NCBI RefSeq assembly: GCF_001999245.1
Contig: NZ_CP019630.1
Coordinates: forward strand, 1,550,001 to 1,614,000
Source of the DNA: Roseibium algicola
Lineage (GTDB): Bacteria; Pseudomonadota; Alphaproteobacteria; Rhizobiales; Stappiaceae
Direction of reading: 5' to 3'
Length of the DNA stretch: 64,000 bases
In this document: one piece after another, positions 1-8,604 of the stretch
Layout: every line of letters begins with the position of its first letter
Position numbering within the stretch: the first letter of the stretch is position 1
Made by a program: the position numbers and the translations under genes
The notes under the pieces: generated by a model
What the model was told of the DNA's origin: nothing
Database searches by the model: none
The model's input: only the letters and a program-made list of their open reading frames with translations

Positions 1-691
1 CCTTGTCCATGACGGCAATACGATCGGCCACTGTCATGGCTTCTTCCTGGTCGTGGGTCACGATCAGGAAGGTCATTTTCAGTTCTTCCTGAATGTTCAT
101 CAGCTCGAACTGGGTTTCCTCGCGCAGCTTGCGGTCAAGCGCGCCGAGCGGTTCATCCAGCAGCAGCACCTTGGGGCGCTTGGCGAGCGAGCGAGCCAGC
201 GCGACGCGCTGGCGCTGACCGCCGGAAAGCTGGTGCGGACGACGTTTGGCAAATTGTTCCAGCTTGGTCAGCCGCAGCATTTCGGACACGCGCGCTTCAA
301 CTTCCGAGGCCGGCAACTTGTCCTGCTTCAGACCGAAGGCAATGTTCTTCTCGACGCTCATGTGCGGAAACAGCGCGTAGGACTGGAACATCATGTTGGA
401 GGGACGCTTGAAGGGCGGAATTCCGGCCAGGTCCTGGCCATCCAGAAAGATCTGCCCTGATGTCGGCGTCTCGAAACCCGCCAGCATGCGCATCAAGGTG
501 GTCTTGCCACAGCCCGAGCCACCAAGCAGCGCGAAAAACTCGCGCTCGTAGATTTTCAGGGACAGGTCTTTGACCGCGGTGAAATCACCGAACTTCTTTG
601 TGACATTCCGGAATTCGATAAATGGTGCCTTGTCCGGATCGTCCCACGGGCTATAGGCCCGACGCACCGGTCCAATCGATTTCTTCGCCAA
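1..691 (-). CDS. potG: Putrescine ABC transporter ATP-binding protein PotG (3' part outside window)
   Basis: This is the cytoplasmic ATPase that powers putrescine import through a PotFGHI-type transporter. About 230 residues are visible and the C-terminus runs off the left edge. After a roughly 25-residue N-terminal extension of the kind PotG carries, Walker A (GGSGCGKTT) lies near residues 57-65. It is followed by the Q-loop region [14 protein letters not shown], the signature LSGGQRQR, Walker B LLLLDEP and the H-loop THDQEEA. The start is read as TTG at 691, about 7 nt after a GGTGGGAG ribosome binding site; no ATG fits. It lies 81 bp downstream of potF on the same strand, so the permease genes should follow to the left of the window. 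The exact polyamine specificity is inferred from PotF and the neighbouring putrescine-degradation genes. Confidence 0.93.
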   Translation of the reverse strand, partial: MAKKSIGPVRRAYSPWDDPDKAPFIEFRNVTKKFGDFTAVKDLSLKIYEREFFALLGGSGCGKTTLMRMLAGFETPTSGQIFLDGQDLAGIPPFKRPSNMMFQSYALFPHMSVEKNIAFGLKQDKLPASEVEARVSEMLRLTKLEQFAKRRPHQLSGGQRQRVALARSLAKRPKVLLLDEPLGALDRKLREETQFELMNIQEELKMTFLIVTHDQEEAMTVADRIAVMDK

Positions 692-731
692 AACAATCTC
701 CCACCCCTAAGAGACCTTCCCAAGACTAAAT

Positions 732-758
732 CGCCGGACCCTTGGAAAGGGCCCGGCG
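732..758 (-). terminator. Stem-loop between potF and potG
   Basis: CGCCGG and CCCTT pair with AAGGG and CCGGCG around a three-base loop, with one A/C mismatch. The minus-strand sequence after the stem is only weakly T-rich. Such hairpins after the binding-protein gene often allow partial termination, so that more PotF than ATPase is made. That role is inferred. Confidence 0.5.
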
Positions 759-772
759 GTGTTCGTGTTCGC

Positions 773-1867
773 TTACTGTCCGCTCTTGACCGAGGTCCAG
801 GTGCGGGTCACGACCCGGTTCACCTTCGGAGGATAGGGGGTGACGGTGTAGAGGTTCTTCACCGCTTCCTCGGTCGGGTAGATCGCCGGATCCCCGATCA
901 CGTCCTCGTTGAGGAATTCCTGCGACGCCTTGTTGCCGTTGGCGTAGTAGACGACGTTGGAAGCCTTCGCCATCACTTCAGGACGCATGATGTAGTTCAG
1001 GAACTCGTGCGCCTCTTCCTTGTGCGGAGCATCGGCCGGGATCGCCATCTGGTCGAACCACATCAGCGCGCCCTCTTTCGGGATCGAATATTCGACGGTC
1101 ACACCGTTGTCGGCTTCCGCCGCACGGTCGCGCGCCTGCAGAACGTCACCGGACCAGCCGACCGCAAGGCAGATATCGCCATTGGCAAGAGCGTTGATGT
1201 ATTCGGAAGAATGGAACTTCTGGATGTACGGGCGAACCGACATCAGGAGCTCACCGGCCTTTTCGATTTCCGCCGGATCCTTGCTGTCCGGATCGAGACC
1301 CAGATAGTTGAGGGCAGCCGGGATCAACTCGGTCGGAGCGTCCAGGATGAACACGCCACAATCCTTCAGCTTCTCGATGTTCTCCTTCTTGAACAGGAGA
1401 TCCCAGCTGTCCACCGGCGGGTTGTCGCCGAGCGCGGCCTTCACCTTGTCGACATTGTAGCCGAAGCCGGTGGTGCCCCACATGTAGTTGATCGAGTGCT
1501 TGTTGCCCGGATCATACTTGTCGACGCGGGCCTCGATGTCCTTCCACATGTTGGACAGGTTGGTCAGCTTGGACTTGTCGAGTTCAGAGAAAACACCGGC
1601 CTGAATCTGGCGAGCCAGGAAGGTTCCGGTCGGCACGACGACATCGTAGCCGGTACCGCCTGCCAGCAGCTTGGTTTCCAGCACTTCGTTGCTGTCGAAC
1701 ACGTCGTAGACAACCTTGATGCCGGTTTCCTTGGTGAAGTCTTCCAGGATGGTCTCGTCGATGTAGTCGGACCAGTTGTAGACATTCACGACCTTGTCCT
1801 GGGCGAATGCAGCACCGCTCATCAGGCTGAGAACGGCGACCCCGGTCAACATGGATTTAAACGTCAT
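773..1867 (-). CDS. potF: Putrescine-binding periplasmic protein PotF
   Basis: This 364-residue periplasmic binding protein captures putrescine for the PotG-driven transporter. A signal peptide occupies about residues 1-22 (hydrophobic core, then GAAFAQ). The mature part begins with VVNVYNWSDYI and continues with VVYDVFDSNEVLE, HSINYMWGTTGFGYNVDKV and ANGDICLAVGWSGDV, which match E. coli PotF segment by segment as I recall that sequence. The family usually has about 370 residues, so this is full length. The start is ATG at 1867 behind GAGGGGAG. It is the first gene of a leftward pot operon, with potG 81 bp downstream. The adjacent gamma-glutamylputrescine pathway supports putrescine rather than spermidine as ligand. 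Confidence 0.93.
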   Translation of the reverse strand: MTFKSMLTGVAVLSLMSGAAFAQDKVVNVYNWSDYIDETILEDFTKETGIKVVYDVFDSNEVLETKLLAGGTGYDVVVPTGTFLARQIQAGVFSELDKSKLTNLSNMWKDIEARVDKYDPGNKHSINYMWGTTGFGYNVDKVKAALGDNPPVDSWDLLFKKENIEKLKDCGVFILDAPTELIPAALNYLGLDPDSKDPAEIEKAGELLMSVRPYIQKFHSSEYINALANGDICLAVGWSGDVLQARDRAAEADNGVTVEYSIPKEGALMWFDQMAIPADAPHKEEAHEFLNYIMRPEVMAKASNVVYYANGNKASQEFLNEDVIGDPAIYPTEEAVKNLYTVTPYPPKVNRVVTRTWTSVKSGQ

Positions 1868-2017
1868 TTGAGAACTCCCCTCAGAGTTTTGTCAGTGGCC
1901 CTTTGATGGCCTAGTGCCTGAATGCAAATGGACATTTGCGCTGTTTGCGTCTTGTCTGTCCCGCAGATTGGCTATGGCGCCGGTTTTTGTCCAGCGTCGA
2001 TTTTGGGCAGCAGCCGA

Positions 2018-3406
2018 TCACAAATACGTCTGTCGCTCAAGCGACGAGATCTCCCGCCCAAATTCGTTCAGTTCCTCCCGTTTGATCTCGGTAAGTACCT
2101 TGTGCATTTCCTTTCCGACCGCCTGTTTCATCAGCTTGGAGGCTTCAAAAGCATCAATGGCTTCGTCCATCCAGGGGGTCAGTCGCTTCTTGCGTTTCTC
2201 ATACGCATTGCCGGTCACGGGCGCAGGCGGATCCTTTTTCAGCCTGAGGCCTTCCATCATGCCGGCGAGAATGCCCGTCAGCACAAGATAGGGGTTGGCG
2301 TCGGCGCCCGCGATCCGGTGTTCGACACGGGCAGCTTCCGGTGTCGAGGCCGGAACCCGCAGGGCCACGGAGCGGTTGTCGTACCCCCAGCAGATGGAAG
2401 CCGGAGCATAGGATCCCGGCTGCATTCGGCGGAAGCCGTTGAAGGTGGAGATGAACAGCAACAGAGCTTCCGGCATGGTCTTCAAAAGACCGTTGATGGC
2501 ATATCCCAGCCGGTCTGCGCCGGTTTCCGGATCCGCGAACAAATTGCCGTTATCGTCTTCCATGGACACGTGCACATGCATGCCGTTGCCGGGCCATTCC
2601 ACGAAAGGCTTGGCCATGAAGGACGCCTTGAGTTCGTGCTTGCGGGCAACACCTGCCACCAGGCGGCGCAGCATGACAACGTCATCGGCCGCCAGGAGCG
2701 GGTTGCGGCGATGGTGCAGGTTGAGTTCGAACTGGCCGGGCGCGGCTTCGGAAACTGCGGCGTCCGCCGGAATGCCCTGAACCTCGCAGGCCTTCCGCAG
2801 ATCGTCCACCACCGGCAGCAAGGCCTCCAGGTCGGACAGCGCGTACATGTTCTGGCGGGCAGGGCCGAGATGGGTGGAGAACAACGGCTTGGGCTGCTCC
2901 GTCCAGTCGCCGTCACTTTCCTCGAACAGATAGAATTCCAACTCGAAGGCGCAGGTGGCGGTCACGCCGAATTCGTCCTTCAGCCGGTCGACCATGTTTT
3001 CCAGCACGTGACGCGGGTCTGCCAGGAACGGATCGCCGTCCCGATCGTACATGGACAAAAGCACCTGGGCGGTCTTGCGGTCGGTCCAGGGAACAAGCTT
3101 CAGCGTTTCGGGGATCGGCCAGCAGACACCGTCCTTGTCACCCGTTTCCAGATGCATGCCGGTGGCCTCGACCTCGCGCCCCCAGACATCAAGCCCGTAA
3201 AGCGAATAGGGAAAGGCCACGCCGCCCTCGAATACCTTTTCGAGCGCCTTGCCCGGCAACCACTTGCCGCGCAGCACGCCGTTGGTATCGGGTAGAATGA
3301 CCTCGAGCGTATCAAGATCGGGATGGGCGGCCATGAAGGCCTCGAAGTCCGTCTTCCAGCCGGGCAGCGCCGGATGCTCGAGGATCTGGTGGGGAAGCTC
3401 GTTCAT
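2018..3406 (-). CDS. puuA: Glutamine synthetase family protein, probable gamma-glutamylputrescine synthetase
   Basis: This 462-residue enzyme belongs to the glutamine synthetase fold. PuuA-type members ligate glutamate to putrescine using ATP, the first step of the Puu pathway. Visible family features are the beta-grasp start (DTLEVILPDTNGVLRGKWLPG, residues about 32-52), the metal-binding ATCAFELEFYLFE segment, NGMHVHVSM, and the C-terminal catalytic stretch with SICWGYDNRSVALRVP and HRIAGADANPYL. The start is ATG at 3406; its upstream Shine-Dalgarno is weak (CAGGGG about 15 nt away). The gene is divergent from the GntR gene and shares with it a 164-bp spacer holding a TGATCA-centred half-operator. 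A second GS-like gene lies at 4437-5843. Substrate choice between the two paralogues cannot be read from sequence. Confidence 0.85.
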   Translation of the reverse strand: MNELPHQILEHPALPGWKTDFEAFMAAHPDLDTLEVILPDTNGVLRGKWLPGKALEKVFEGGVAFPYSLYGLDVWGREVEATGMHLETGDKDGVCWPIPETLKLVPWTDRKTAQVLLSMYDRDGDPFLADPRHVLENMVDRLKDEFGVTATCAFELEFYLFEESDGDWTEQPKPLFSTHLGPARQNMYALSDLEALLPVVDDLRKACEVQGIPADAAVSEAAPGQFELNLHHRRNPLLAADDVVMLRRLVAGVARKHELKASFMAKPFVEWPGNGMHVHVSMEDDNGNLFADPETGADRLGYAINGLLKTMPEALLLFISTFNGFRRMQPGSYAPASICWGYDNRSVALRVPASTPEAARVEHRIAGADANPYLVLTGILAGMMEGLRLKKDPPAPVTGNAYEKRKKRLTPWMDEAIDAFEASKLMKQAVGKEMHKVLTEIKREELNEFGREISSLERQTYL

Positions 3407-3494
3407 TTAGAGTTTTTACGCCCCTGCGTCTTGCTGGACTGAGCCGTCCGCACTCCTGCGGCGGCCGGCAGCTTTTGTTTGCGTCCTTTTCAAA

Positions 3495-3508
3495 AATGTG
3501 ATCACTTT
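3495..3508. promoter_or_regulatory. GntR-type operator between puuA and gntR
   Basis: An imperfect palindrome built on GTGATCAC (3498-3505) with AA/TT outer matches lies in the divergent promoter. It shares the core GTGATCAC with the perfect palindrome at 4303-4324. Binding by the GntR product encoded between the two sites is inferred. Confidence 0.6.
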
Positions 3509-3570
3509 CGGAAAACGCTGTCAAGCGGGATCGCATAAATTGACCGTTTGACTTTTTCGGGAGGACGTCT

Positions 3571-4284
3571 TTGGCCCTTCGGCAATCCGCTTTGCAATCC
3601 GGCCCCGTGAAGGAGGCCAGCGGCCCCTCCACGTCCCGTGGTGCAACCCGTGGGCAGGTCGACAACGCCGTCCGGTCCGGGCTGCTTACAGGCCGTTTCA
3701 TACCTGGAAAAGCCGTGACAATCCGGGGGCTTGCCGCAGAACTTGGCGTCAGCCCGATGCCAGTGCGCGAAGTGTTGCAACGGCTTGCGGCAGAAAACGC
3801 TCTCGAGGTGAAACCGAACGGCCGGGTACAGATACCGGACATGACCCCGGCCCGCTTCGACGAGGTGCTGAAAGCAAGACTTCTTCTGGAACCGGAACTG
3901 GCCGAATTGGCCCTGCCGCACCTGACATCCAAGGATGCAAAGGACCTTCAATCGATCGATGACGACATCGACGAGCGGCTCACAAGTGGCGATGCAGAAG
4001 CCTACATGCGGCTCAACCACGCCTTTCACTTCCGCATTTACAGGGCGTCCGGATCCAAGGTTCTGCTGCCGCTGATCGACAGTCTCTGGCTGCAGTTCGC
4101 GCCATTCATGCGTACGGTTTACGGACGGGTCGGCACTGCCAGTCTTGAGGACCGTCACAAGGAAGCCATCCGCGCGATCGAAGATCAGGACGGCGCTGCA
4201 CTGCGGGCTGCGATCGCGGCCGATATTGCCGACGGCATGGGGCTTCTCGGCAAGGAAATCCTGTCAAATGCATCAGGCGGTTGA
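3571..4284 (+). CDS. GntR family (FadR/FCD-type) transcriptional regulator of polyamine genes
   Basis: This 237-residue DNA-binding regulator has an N-terminal winged helix-turn-helix (residues about 22-80, with TIRGLAAELGVSPMPVREVLQRL) and a C-terminal all-helical FCD ligand-binding domain (about 95-225). The FCD domain carries the LNHAFHFRIYRASG motif, whose His residues usually bind metal. The start is TTG at 3571 directly behind GGGAGGA; no ATG is nearby. It sits between two glutamine-synthetase-like genes and is flanked by two operators with the same GTGATCAC core, one on each side. This suggests it represses both the leftward puuA and the rightward GS-aminotransferase unit in response to putrescine or a gamma-glutamyl intermediate. 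The ligand is inferred from the neighbours. Confidence 0.85.
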   Translation: MALRQSALQSGPVKEASGPSTSRGATRGQVDNAVRSGLLTGRFIPGKAVTIRGLAAELGVSPMPVREVLQRLAAENALEVKPNGRVQIPDMTPARFDEVLKARLLLEPELAELALPHLTSKDAKDLQSIDDDIDERLTSGDAEAYMRLNHAFHFRIYRASGSKVLLPLIDSLWLQFAPFMRTVYGRVGTASLEDRHKEAIRAIEDQDGAALRAAIAADIADGMGLLGKEILSNASGG

Positions 4285-4302
4285 TCCTTTTTGAAAGCCA
4301 TG

Positions 4303-4324
4303 TCATTTTGTGATCACAAAATGA
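4303..4324. promoter_or_regulatory. Perfect 22-bp GntR-type operator palindrome
   Basis: A perfect inverted repeat centred on TGATCA (arms TCATTTTGTGA and TCACAAAATGA) lies 19 bp after the gntR stop and about 113 bp before the preferred start of the next gene. The core GTGATCAC recurs on the other side of gntR. A CRP site is excluded because the half-sites have no 6-bp spacer. Confidence 0.75.
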
Positions 4325-4436
4325 TTTCTCCGACCCGGGACAGCCCCATGCAGACAGGCACTTGATAACGCCCCTGTTTGCCGTCCAAATGGCCTTCCCT
4401 GCCCCGGCCAAAGTGCCAAAACCATTGGAGCTTCTT

Positions 4437-5843
4437 GTGACTGCTGAAACGCCTGCCAGCGAAAGCGAAAATCCGATCGACAGCCTGCGCGGCGTTCCCG
4501 ATGTCGATGCGGCCCGTGACTGGCTCAACGCGCGCAACATCCAGGACATCGAATGCATCGTTCCGGACCTTGCCGGTGTTGCCCGCGGCAAGATGATGCC
4601 GACTGGCAAGTTTTTCTCCGGCCCGGTGATGACGATGCCTGCTTCGATCTTCGCGCAGACGATCTCGGGCGATTATCCGGACGACGACGACTGGTTTCAG
4701 CACAACCCCATCGACGGCGATCTCTATTTCAAGCCCGACTACAGCACCCTTACCACCGTGCCCTGGGAAAGCGACCCGACCGCGCAGCTGATCCACGACG
4801 CTGTCACCCGGCAGGGTGCACCGGTCGAGACCGCCCCGCGCAATGTCTTGAAGCGTGTTCTCAAACTCTACGAGGACAAGGGCTGGGAGCCTGTCGTGGC
4901 GCCGGAAATCGAGTTTTACCTCGTCCGTCCGAACACGGATCCTGACTATCCGCTTGAGCCGCCGCGGGGCCGGTCCGGCCGTCCGGAAGTCGGCCGGCAG
5001 TCCTATTCGATTTCCGCGCTGAACGAATTCGACGACCTGATCGACGACATCTACGACCTGTCGGAACAACAGGGCCTCGAGATCGACACCATGATCCACG
5101 AGGAAGGCGCAGCGCAGATGGAAATCAACCTGCGCCATGGCCAACCGCTGGCCCTGGCCGACCAGGTGTTCCTGTTCAAGCGCACCATCCGAGAGGCCGC
5201 GCTTCGTCACGAAATGTATGCCACCTTCATGTCGAAGCCGATGTCGAACCAGCCCGGTTCGGCGATGCATATTCACCAGTCGGTGGTCGACAAGGAAACC
5301 GGCCTCAACATCTTCGCGGATGAAAACGGCGAGGAAACACAGGCGTTCCTTTCGTTTATCGCCGGTCACCAGCGGTTCCTTCCGCGGGTCACCTGCATCA
5401 TGGCGCCTTTCGTCAATTCCTATCGCCGGTTCTCCAAGACCTCGACGGCACCAGTGAATGTCTACTGGGGCTACGACAACCGCACGGTGGGTTTGCGTGT
5501 GCCTTATTCCAACGCCCAGGCACGTCGTCTGGAAAACCGGGTACCGGGGTCCGACGTCAACCCGTATCTCGCGATCGCCGCAAGCCTTGCCTGCGGGTAC
5601 CTGGGAATGGTCCACGGGCTCAAGCCGGATTCGCCGAAATCCGACGACTGCTCGGAACGGTCCAAGTCCCTGCCGCGAGGTCTGCCAGAGGCGCTGGCCA
5701 AGTTCGAAAAATCCGACGAGATGATCGAGGTGTTCGGCGAACAGTTCGTCGCCACCTACCGCGCGATCAAATACGAGGAATTTGAAACCTTCATGTCCGT
5801 GATCAGCCCCTGGGAGCGGGAATACCTGCTGCTCAACGTCTGA
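4437..5843 (+). CDS. Second glutamine synthetase family protein, probable gamma-glutamylputrescine synthetase
   Basis: This 468-residue GS-fold ligase probably glutamylates putrescine or a related amine. It shows NIQDIECIVPDLAGVARGKMMP near the N-terminus, VVAPEIEFYLV at the metal site, ATFMSKPMSNQPGSAMHIHQS, and PVNVYWGYDNRTVGLRVP with NRVPGSDVNPYLAIA near the C-terminus. I chose GTG at 4437 because TTGGAG ends 6 nt upstream; the frame is open back to a TTG at 4362, which lacks a ribosome binding site. It is followed 31 bp later by a SpuC-type aminotransferase and preceded by a 22-bp operator palindrome, so the two genes form a regulated unit. The two GS paralogues in one locus may serve different amines. 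Confidence 0.84.
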   Translation: MTAETPASESENPIDSLRGVPDVDAARDWLNARNIQDIECIVPDLAGVARGKMMPTGKFFSGPVMTMPASIFAQTISGDYPDDDDWFQHNPIDGDLYFKPDYSTLTTVPWESDPTAQLIHDAVTRQGAPVETAPRNVLKRVLKLYEDKGWEPVVAPEIEFYLVRPNTDPDYPLEPPRGRSGRPEVGRQSYSISALNEFDDLIDDIYDLSEQQGLEIDTMIHEEGAAQMEINLRHGQPLALADQVFLFKRTIREAALRHEMYATFMSKPMSNQPGSAMHIHQSVVDKETGLNIFADENGEETQAFLSFIAGHQRFLPRVTCIMAPFVNSYRRFSKTSTAPVNVYWGYDNRTVGLRVPYSNAQARRLENRVPGSDVNPYLAIAASLACGYLGMVHGLKPDSPKSDDCSERSKSLPRGLPEALAKFEKSDEMIEVFGEQFVATYRAIKYEEFETFMSVISPWEREYLLLNV

Positions 5844-5874
5844 TCCCGTCTGTCACTATCCGGAGCGTTCGCCA

Positions 5875-7269
5875 ATGACGGCCCATTCCAACATCTATCC
5901 GACCAAGGCCCTTCAGGAGCTCGATGCCGCCCATCACTGGCATCCTTTTTCCGACATGAAGTCGCTGAACCAGGAAGGCAGCCGGGTGATCACCCATGCC
6001 GACGGTATCTGGCTGACGGATTCGGAAGGCAACCGGATCCTCGACGGCATGGCCGGTCTGTGGTGCGTGCAGGTTGGCCATGGCCGCAAGGAGATTGCGG
6101 ATGCGGTCTACAAGCAGATGAACGAGCTGTCCTATTACAACACGTTCTTCAAGACGACCCATCCGCCCGCAATTGCCTTGTCTGAAAAGCTGGCGAAACT
6201 GGCACCCGATCACATCAACAGGGTGTTCTACTGTTCGTCCGGGTCCGAGGCCAACGACACCGTGTTCCGCATGGTCCGCACCTATTGGGACAAGATGGGC
6301 AAGCCGGACAAGAAGGTGATCATCGGCCGCTGGAACGGCTATCACGGCTCGACGCTCGCGGGCACCAGCCTCGGCGGCATGAAGGGCATGCACCAGCAGG
6401 GCGGCCTTCCGGTTCCGGGCGTGCATCACATCGACCAGCCCTACTGGTTCGGTGAAGGCCATGAAATGAGCCCGGAAGAGTTCGGCGTCTTTGCCGCGCG
6501 CAAACTGGAAGAAGCCATTGACGAGATCGGCGAGGACAAGGTTGCGGCCTTTATCGCCGAGCCGATCCAGGGCGCCGGTGGTGTCATCATTCCGCCGGAA
6601 ACCTATTGGCCGGAAATCCGCCGTATCCTCGACGAACGGGATATCCTCTTCGTTTCCGACGAGGTCATCTGCGGCTTCGGCCGTCTCGGCGAATGGTTCG
6701 GTTCGACCCACTACGGCATGAAGCCGGACCTGATGCCGATCGCCAAGGGCCTGACTTCCGGCTATCTGCCGATGGGCGGTGTCATGGTGTCCGATCGCGT
6801 GGCCGAAGGCCTGATGCTTTCGGGTGAAGAGTTCTACCACGGCTACACCTATTCCGGTCACCCGGCCTGCGCCGCGGCTGCACTCGCCAACCTGGAAATC
6901 ATCGAACGCGAAGGCCTGGTCGAGCGCGTCAAGACCGATATCGGTCCCTATCTCAAGGAACGCTGGCTGAAGCTGGGCGATCACCCTCTGATCGGCGAAG
7001 CCCGCATGACCGGCCTTGTCGGTGCACTGGAACTGGTGCCGGACAAGAAAAATCCGCATCGACCGTTCAAGGACGTCGGCACGGCCGGCACCATCTGCCG
7101 CGACATTTCCTTCGGCAACGGCATGGTCATGCGCGCAGTGCGCGACAGCCTGATCATTTCGCCGCCGCTGGTCCTGACCCACGAGGAGGCAGATATTCTG
7201 GTGAAGACCGCCGAGAAAACCCTCGACGAGACCTATCAGGTCCTGAAGCGTGACGGCTGGATAGGCTGA
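5875..7269 (+). CDS. spuC: Class III aminotransferase, probable putrescine aminotransferase SpuC
   Basis: This 464-residue PLP enzyme probably transfers the terminal amino group of putrescine (or gamma-glutamylputrescine) to pyruvate or 2-oxoglutarate. Fold-type I class III motifs are clear: the substrate-loop region LDGMAGLWCVQVGHG, the phosphate-binding CSSGSEAND near residues 121-129, YHGSTLAG, FVSDEVICGFGRLG around 260-273, and the PLP lysine in IAKGLTSGYLPMG. SpuC-type proteins have about this length. ATG at 5875 follows CCGGAG. It lies 31 bp downstream of the GS-like gene on the same strand and is followed by a large stem-loop (7277-7332). The combination of pot transporter, GS paralogues and this gene argues for putrescine over beta-alanine or other omega-amino acids as substrate. 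Confidence 0.86.
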   Translation: MTAHSNIYPTKALQELDAAHHWHPFSDMKSLNQEGSRVITHADGIWLTDSEGNRILDGMAGLWCVQVGHGRKEIADAVYKQMNELSYYNTFFKTTHPPAIALSEKLAKLAPDHINRVFYCSSGSEANDTVFRMVRTYWDKMGKPDKKVIIGRWNGYHGSTLAGTSLGGMKGMHQQGGLPVPGVHHIDQPYWFGEGHEMSPEEFGVFAARKLEEAIDEIGEDKVAAFIAEPIQGAGGVIIPPETYWPEIRRILDERDILFVSDEVICGFGRLGEWFGSTHYGMKPDLMPIAKGLTSGYLPMGGVMVSDRVAEGLMLSGEEFYHGYTYSGHPACAAAALANLEIIEREGLVERVKTDIGPYLKERWLKLGDHPLIGEARMTGLVGALELVPDKKNPHRPFKDVGTAGTICRDISFGNGMVMRAVRDSLIISPPLVLTHEEADILVKTAEKTLDETYQVLKRDGWIG

Positions 7270-7276
7270 CACCGAC

Positions 7277-7332
7277 AGCCGAACCGGTTGCGGGGACGAT
7301 GAAACATGCGTCATCTTGGCATCGGTTCGGCT
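7277..7332 (+). terminator. Terminator-like stem-loop after the putrescine aminotransferase gene
   Basis: AGCCGAACCG (7277-7286) pairs perfectly with CGGTTCGGCT (7323-7332), with a small inner GATGA/TCATC hairpin, followed by the pyrimidine-rich TCTCTTAATTT. It probably ends the aminotransferase transcript. Confidence 0.55.
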
Positions 7333-7453
7333 TCTCTTAATTTGCTAACATCCGAATATAACCTGATCGGTGATCGAACCGGCTCGGGGCCGGCGTGCTG
7401 CCTGCCTGAAGGCGGTCCACCTGCAAAATGGTAATCCTGGGTGAGAGGCATTG

Positions 7454-8437
7454 ATGTTCGGACGTGTTTTCAGACTGGGAAAGCGGGATTTCTCATCCCT
7501 TTCCGAACAGGAAATCCTGGCGCTTGCGATTTCCTCCGAGGAGGACGATGCCCGCATCTACAAGGCCTATGCCGATGGTCTGCGTGACCAGTATCCGCAA
7601 TCGGCCAAGGTCTTCGACGACATGGCCGCAGAGGAAAACCAGCACCGGCGGAGACTGATCGAACAGCACCGGGCGCGGTTCGGCGAAACGATCCCTCTCA
7701 TACGCCGGGAACATGTGCGCGGCTATTACGACCGCAAGCCCGACTGGCTGGTGCGCCCCCTCGGGCTGGAGAAAGTCCGTGCCATGGCCGAGGAAATGGA
7801 GGCGCAGGCCTATCGCTTCTACACCGAAGCTGCCAAGCGCACTTCGGACGCAGGAACCCGCAAGCTACTGGGCGATCTTGCGGTTGCCGAGAAAGGCCAC
7901 GAGAGTCTCGCCCAGCGCCTTGGAGCCAAACACACGCCCGACGACGTGCAGGAACAGGAGCGCGAGACCGAACGTCGGCAATTCATCCTGACCTACGTCC
8001 AACCGGGCCTTGCCGGTTTGATGGACGGCTCGGTATCAACGCTGGCTCCGATCTTTGCCGCCGCCTTCGCGACGCAGGACACCTGGCAGACCTTCCTGGT
8101 CGGCCTGTCGGCCTCCGTCGGGGCGGGCATTTCCATGGGCTTTACGGAAGCGGCCCACGACGACGGCGTGCTCTCGGGACGCGGATCACCACTGAAGCGC
8201 GGCCTCGCCTCGGGCATCATGACCGCCCTCGGCGGTCTTGGTCACGCCCTGCCCTATCTCATTCCCGAATTCTGGACAGCGACAACTGTCGCCGCATTCA
8301 TCGTTTTCATCGAATTGTGGGCGATTGCCTGGATCCAGAACCGCTACATGGAAACACCGTTTCTGCGGGCAGCCTTCCAGGTTGTCCTCGGTGGTTCGCT
8401 GGTCTTTGCGGCAGGCGTTCTCATCGGCAACGCCTAG
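7454..8437 (+). CDS. mbfA: Membrane-bound ferritin MbfA (ferritin-like domain fused to VIT1/CCC1 transporter domain)
   Basis: The 327-residue protein joins an N-terminal ferritin-like di-iron domain (about residues 10-165) to a C-terminal VIT1/CCC1-type membrane domain (about 180-327). Ferritin-type carboxylate/histidine motifs are SSEEDDARIY, AAEENQHRRRL, AEEMEAQAYRFY and VAEKGHESL. The membrane part carries GLMDGSVSTLAPIFAAAF and GAGISMGFTEAAHDDG, characteristic of vacuolar iron transporter homologues, plus further hydrophobic segments near the C-terminus. In Agrobacterium and Bradyrhizobium, MbfA exports iron across the inner membrane and protects against iron/peroxide stress under Irr control. 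I see no clear Irr box upstream. ATG at 7454 follows AGAGG at a good distance, and a TTG directly in front of it is unlikely to be used. It is a single-gene unit. Confidence 0.9.
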   Translation: MFGRVFRLGKRDFSSLSEQEILALAISSEEDDARIYKAYADGLRDQYPQSAKVFDDMAAEENQHRRRLIEQHRARFGETIPLIRREHVRGYYDRKPDWLVRPLGLEKVRAMAEEMEAQAYRFYTEAAKRTSDAGTRKLLGDLAVAEKGHESLAQRLGAKHTPDDVQEQERETERRQFILTYVQPGLAGLMDGSVSTLAPIFAAAFATQDTWQTFLVGLSASVGAGISMGFTEAAHDDGVLSGRGSPLKRGLASGIMTALGGLGHALPYLIPEFWTATTVAAFIVFIELWAIAWIQNRYMETPFLRAAFQVVLGGSLVFAAGVLIGNA

Positions 8438-8455
8438 AAGATCACACGGACTGAA

Positions 8456-8480
8456 GTTGCCCGGCTTAACGGCCGGCAAC
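8456..8480 (+). terminator. Weak stem-loop after mbfA
   Basis: GTTGCC pairs with GGCAAC, with GGC/GCC inside, a one-base bulge and a short loop, followed by TCTCCCTTTC. It is placed to end the mbfA transcript but lacks a strong T-run. Confidence 0.4.
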
Positions 8481-8541
8481 TCTCCCTTTCGGCCAGGCCA
8501 TGTCCTGATCGCAGGCAAGTTTTCACTTTTTTTCGGTCGGC

Positions 8542-8570
8542 TGTCGGATAAGCTCGCGCCTGCACGTTCC
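8542..8570 (+). promoter_or_regulatory. Candidate ECF42-dependent promoter of the DGPF gene
   Basis: TGTCGG (8542-8547), a 17-bp spacer, then CGTTCC (8565-8570) lie 35 bp before the DGPF start codon. The same layout, TGTCGG-N17-CGTCC, occurs before the VOC gene at 10271. ECF42 promoters are reported with TGTCGA-like -35 and CGA/TC-like -10 elements, so autoregulation is likely. This is inferred from motif match and position. Confidence 0.6.
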
Positions 8571-8604
8571 TTGGGTATCAATCCAAGCAACCGGAGGGAC
8601 CCAC

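Noticed and set aside
4303..4324. Possible CRP site TGTGATCACA in the putrescine locus
   Set aside because: The half-sites abut with no spacer and the palindrome extends outward, as expected for a GntR operator.
5833..7314. 493-codon open frame on the minus strand over the putrescine aminotransferase gene
   Set aside because: It mirrors the plus-strand aminotransferase, has low-complexity composition typical of antisense GC-rich frames, and shows no family motif. The same holds for long antisense frames at 1922-3295, 4314-5615, 50286-51728 and 57687-58850.
7333..7453. Irr (ICE) box upstream of mbfA
   Set aside because: No TTTAGAA/TTCTAAA inverted repeat could be found; the closest TA-rich stretch lacks symmetry.
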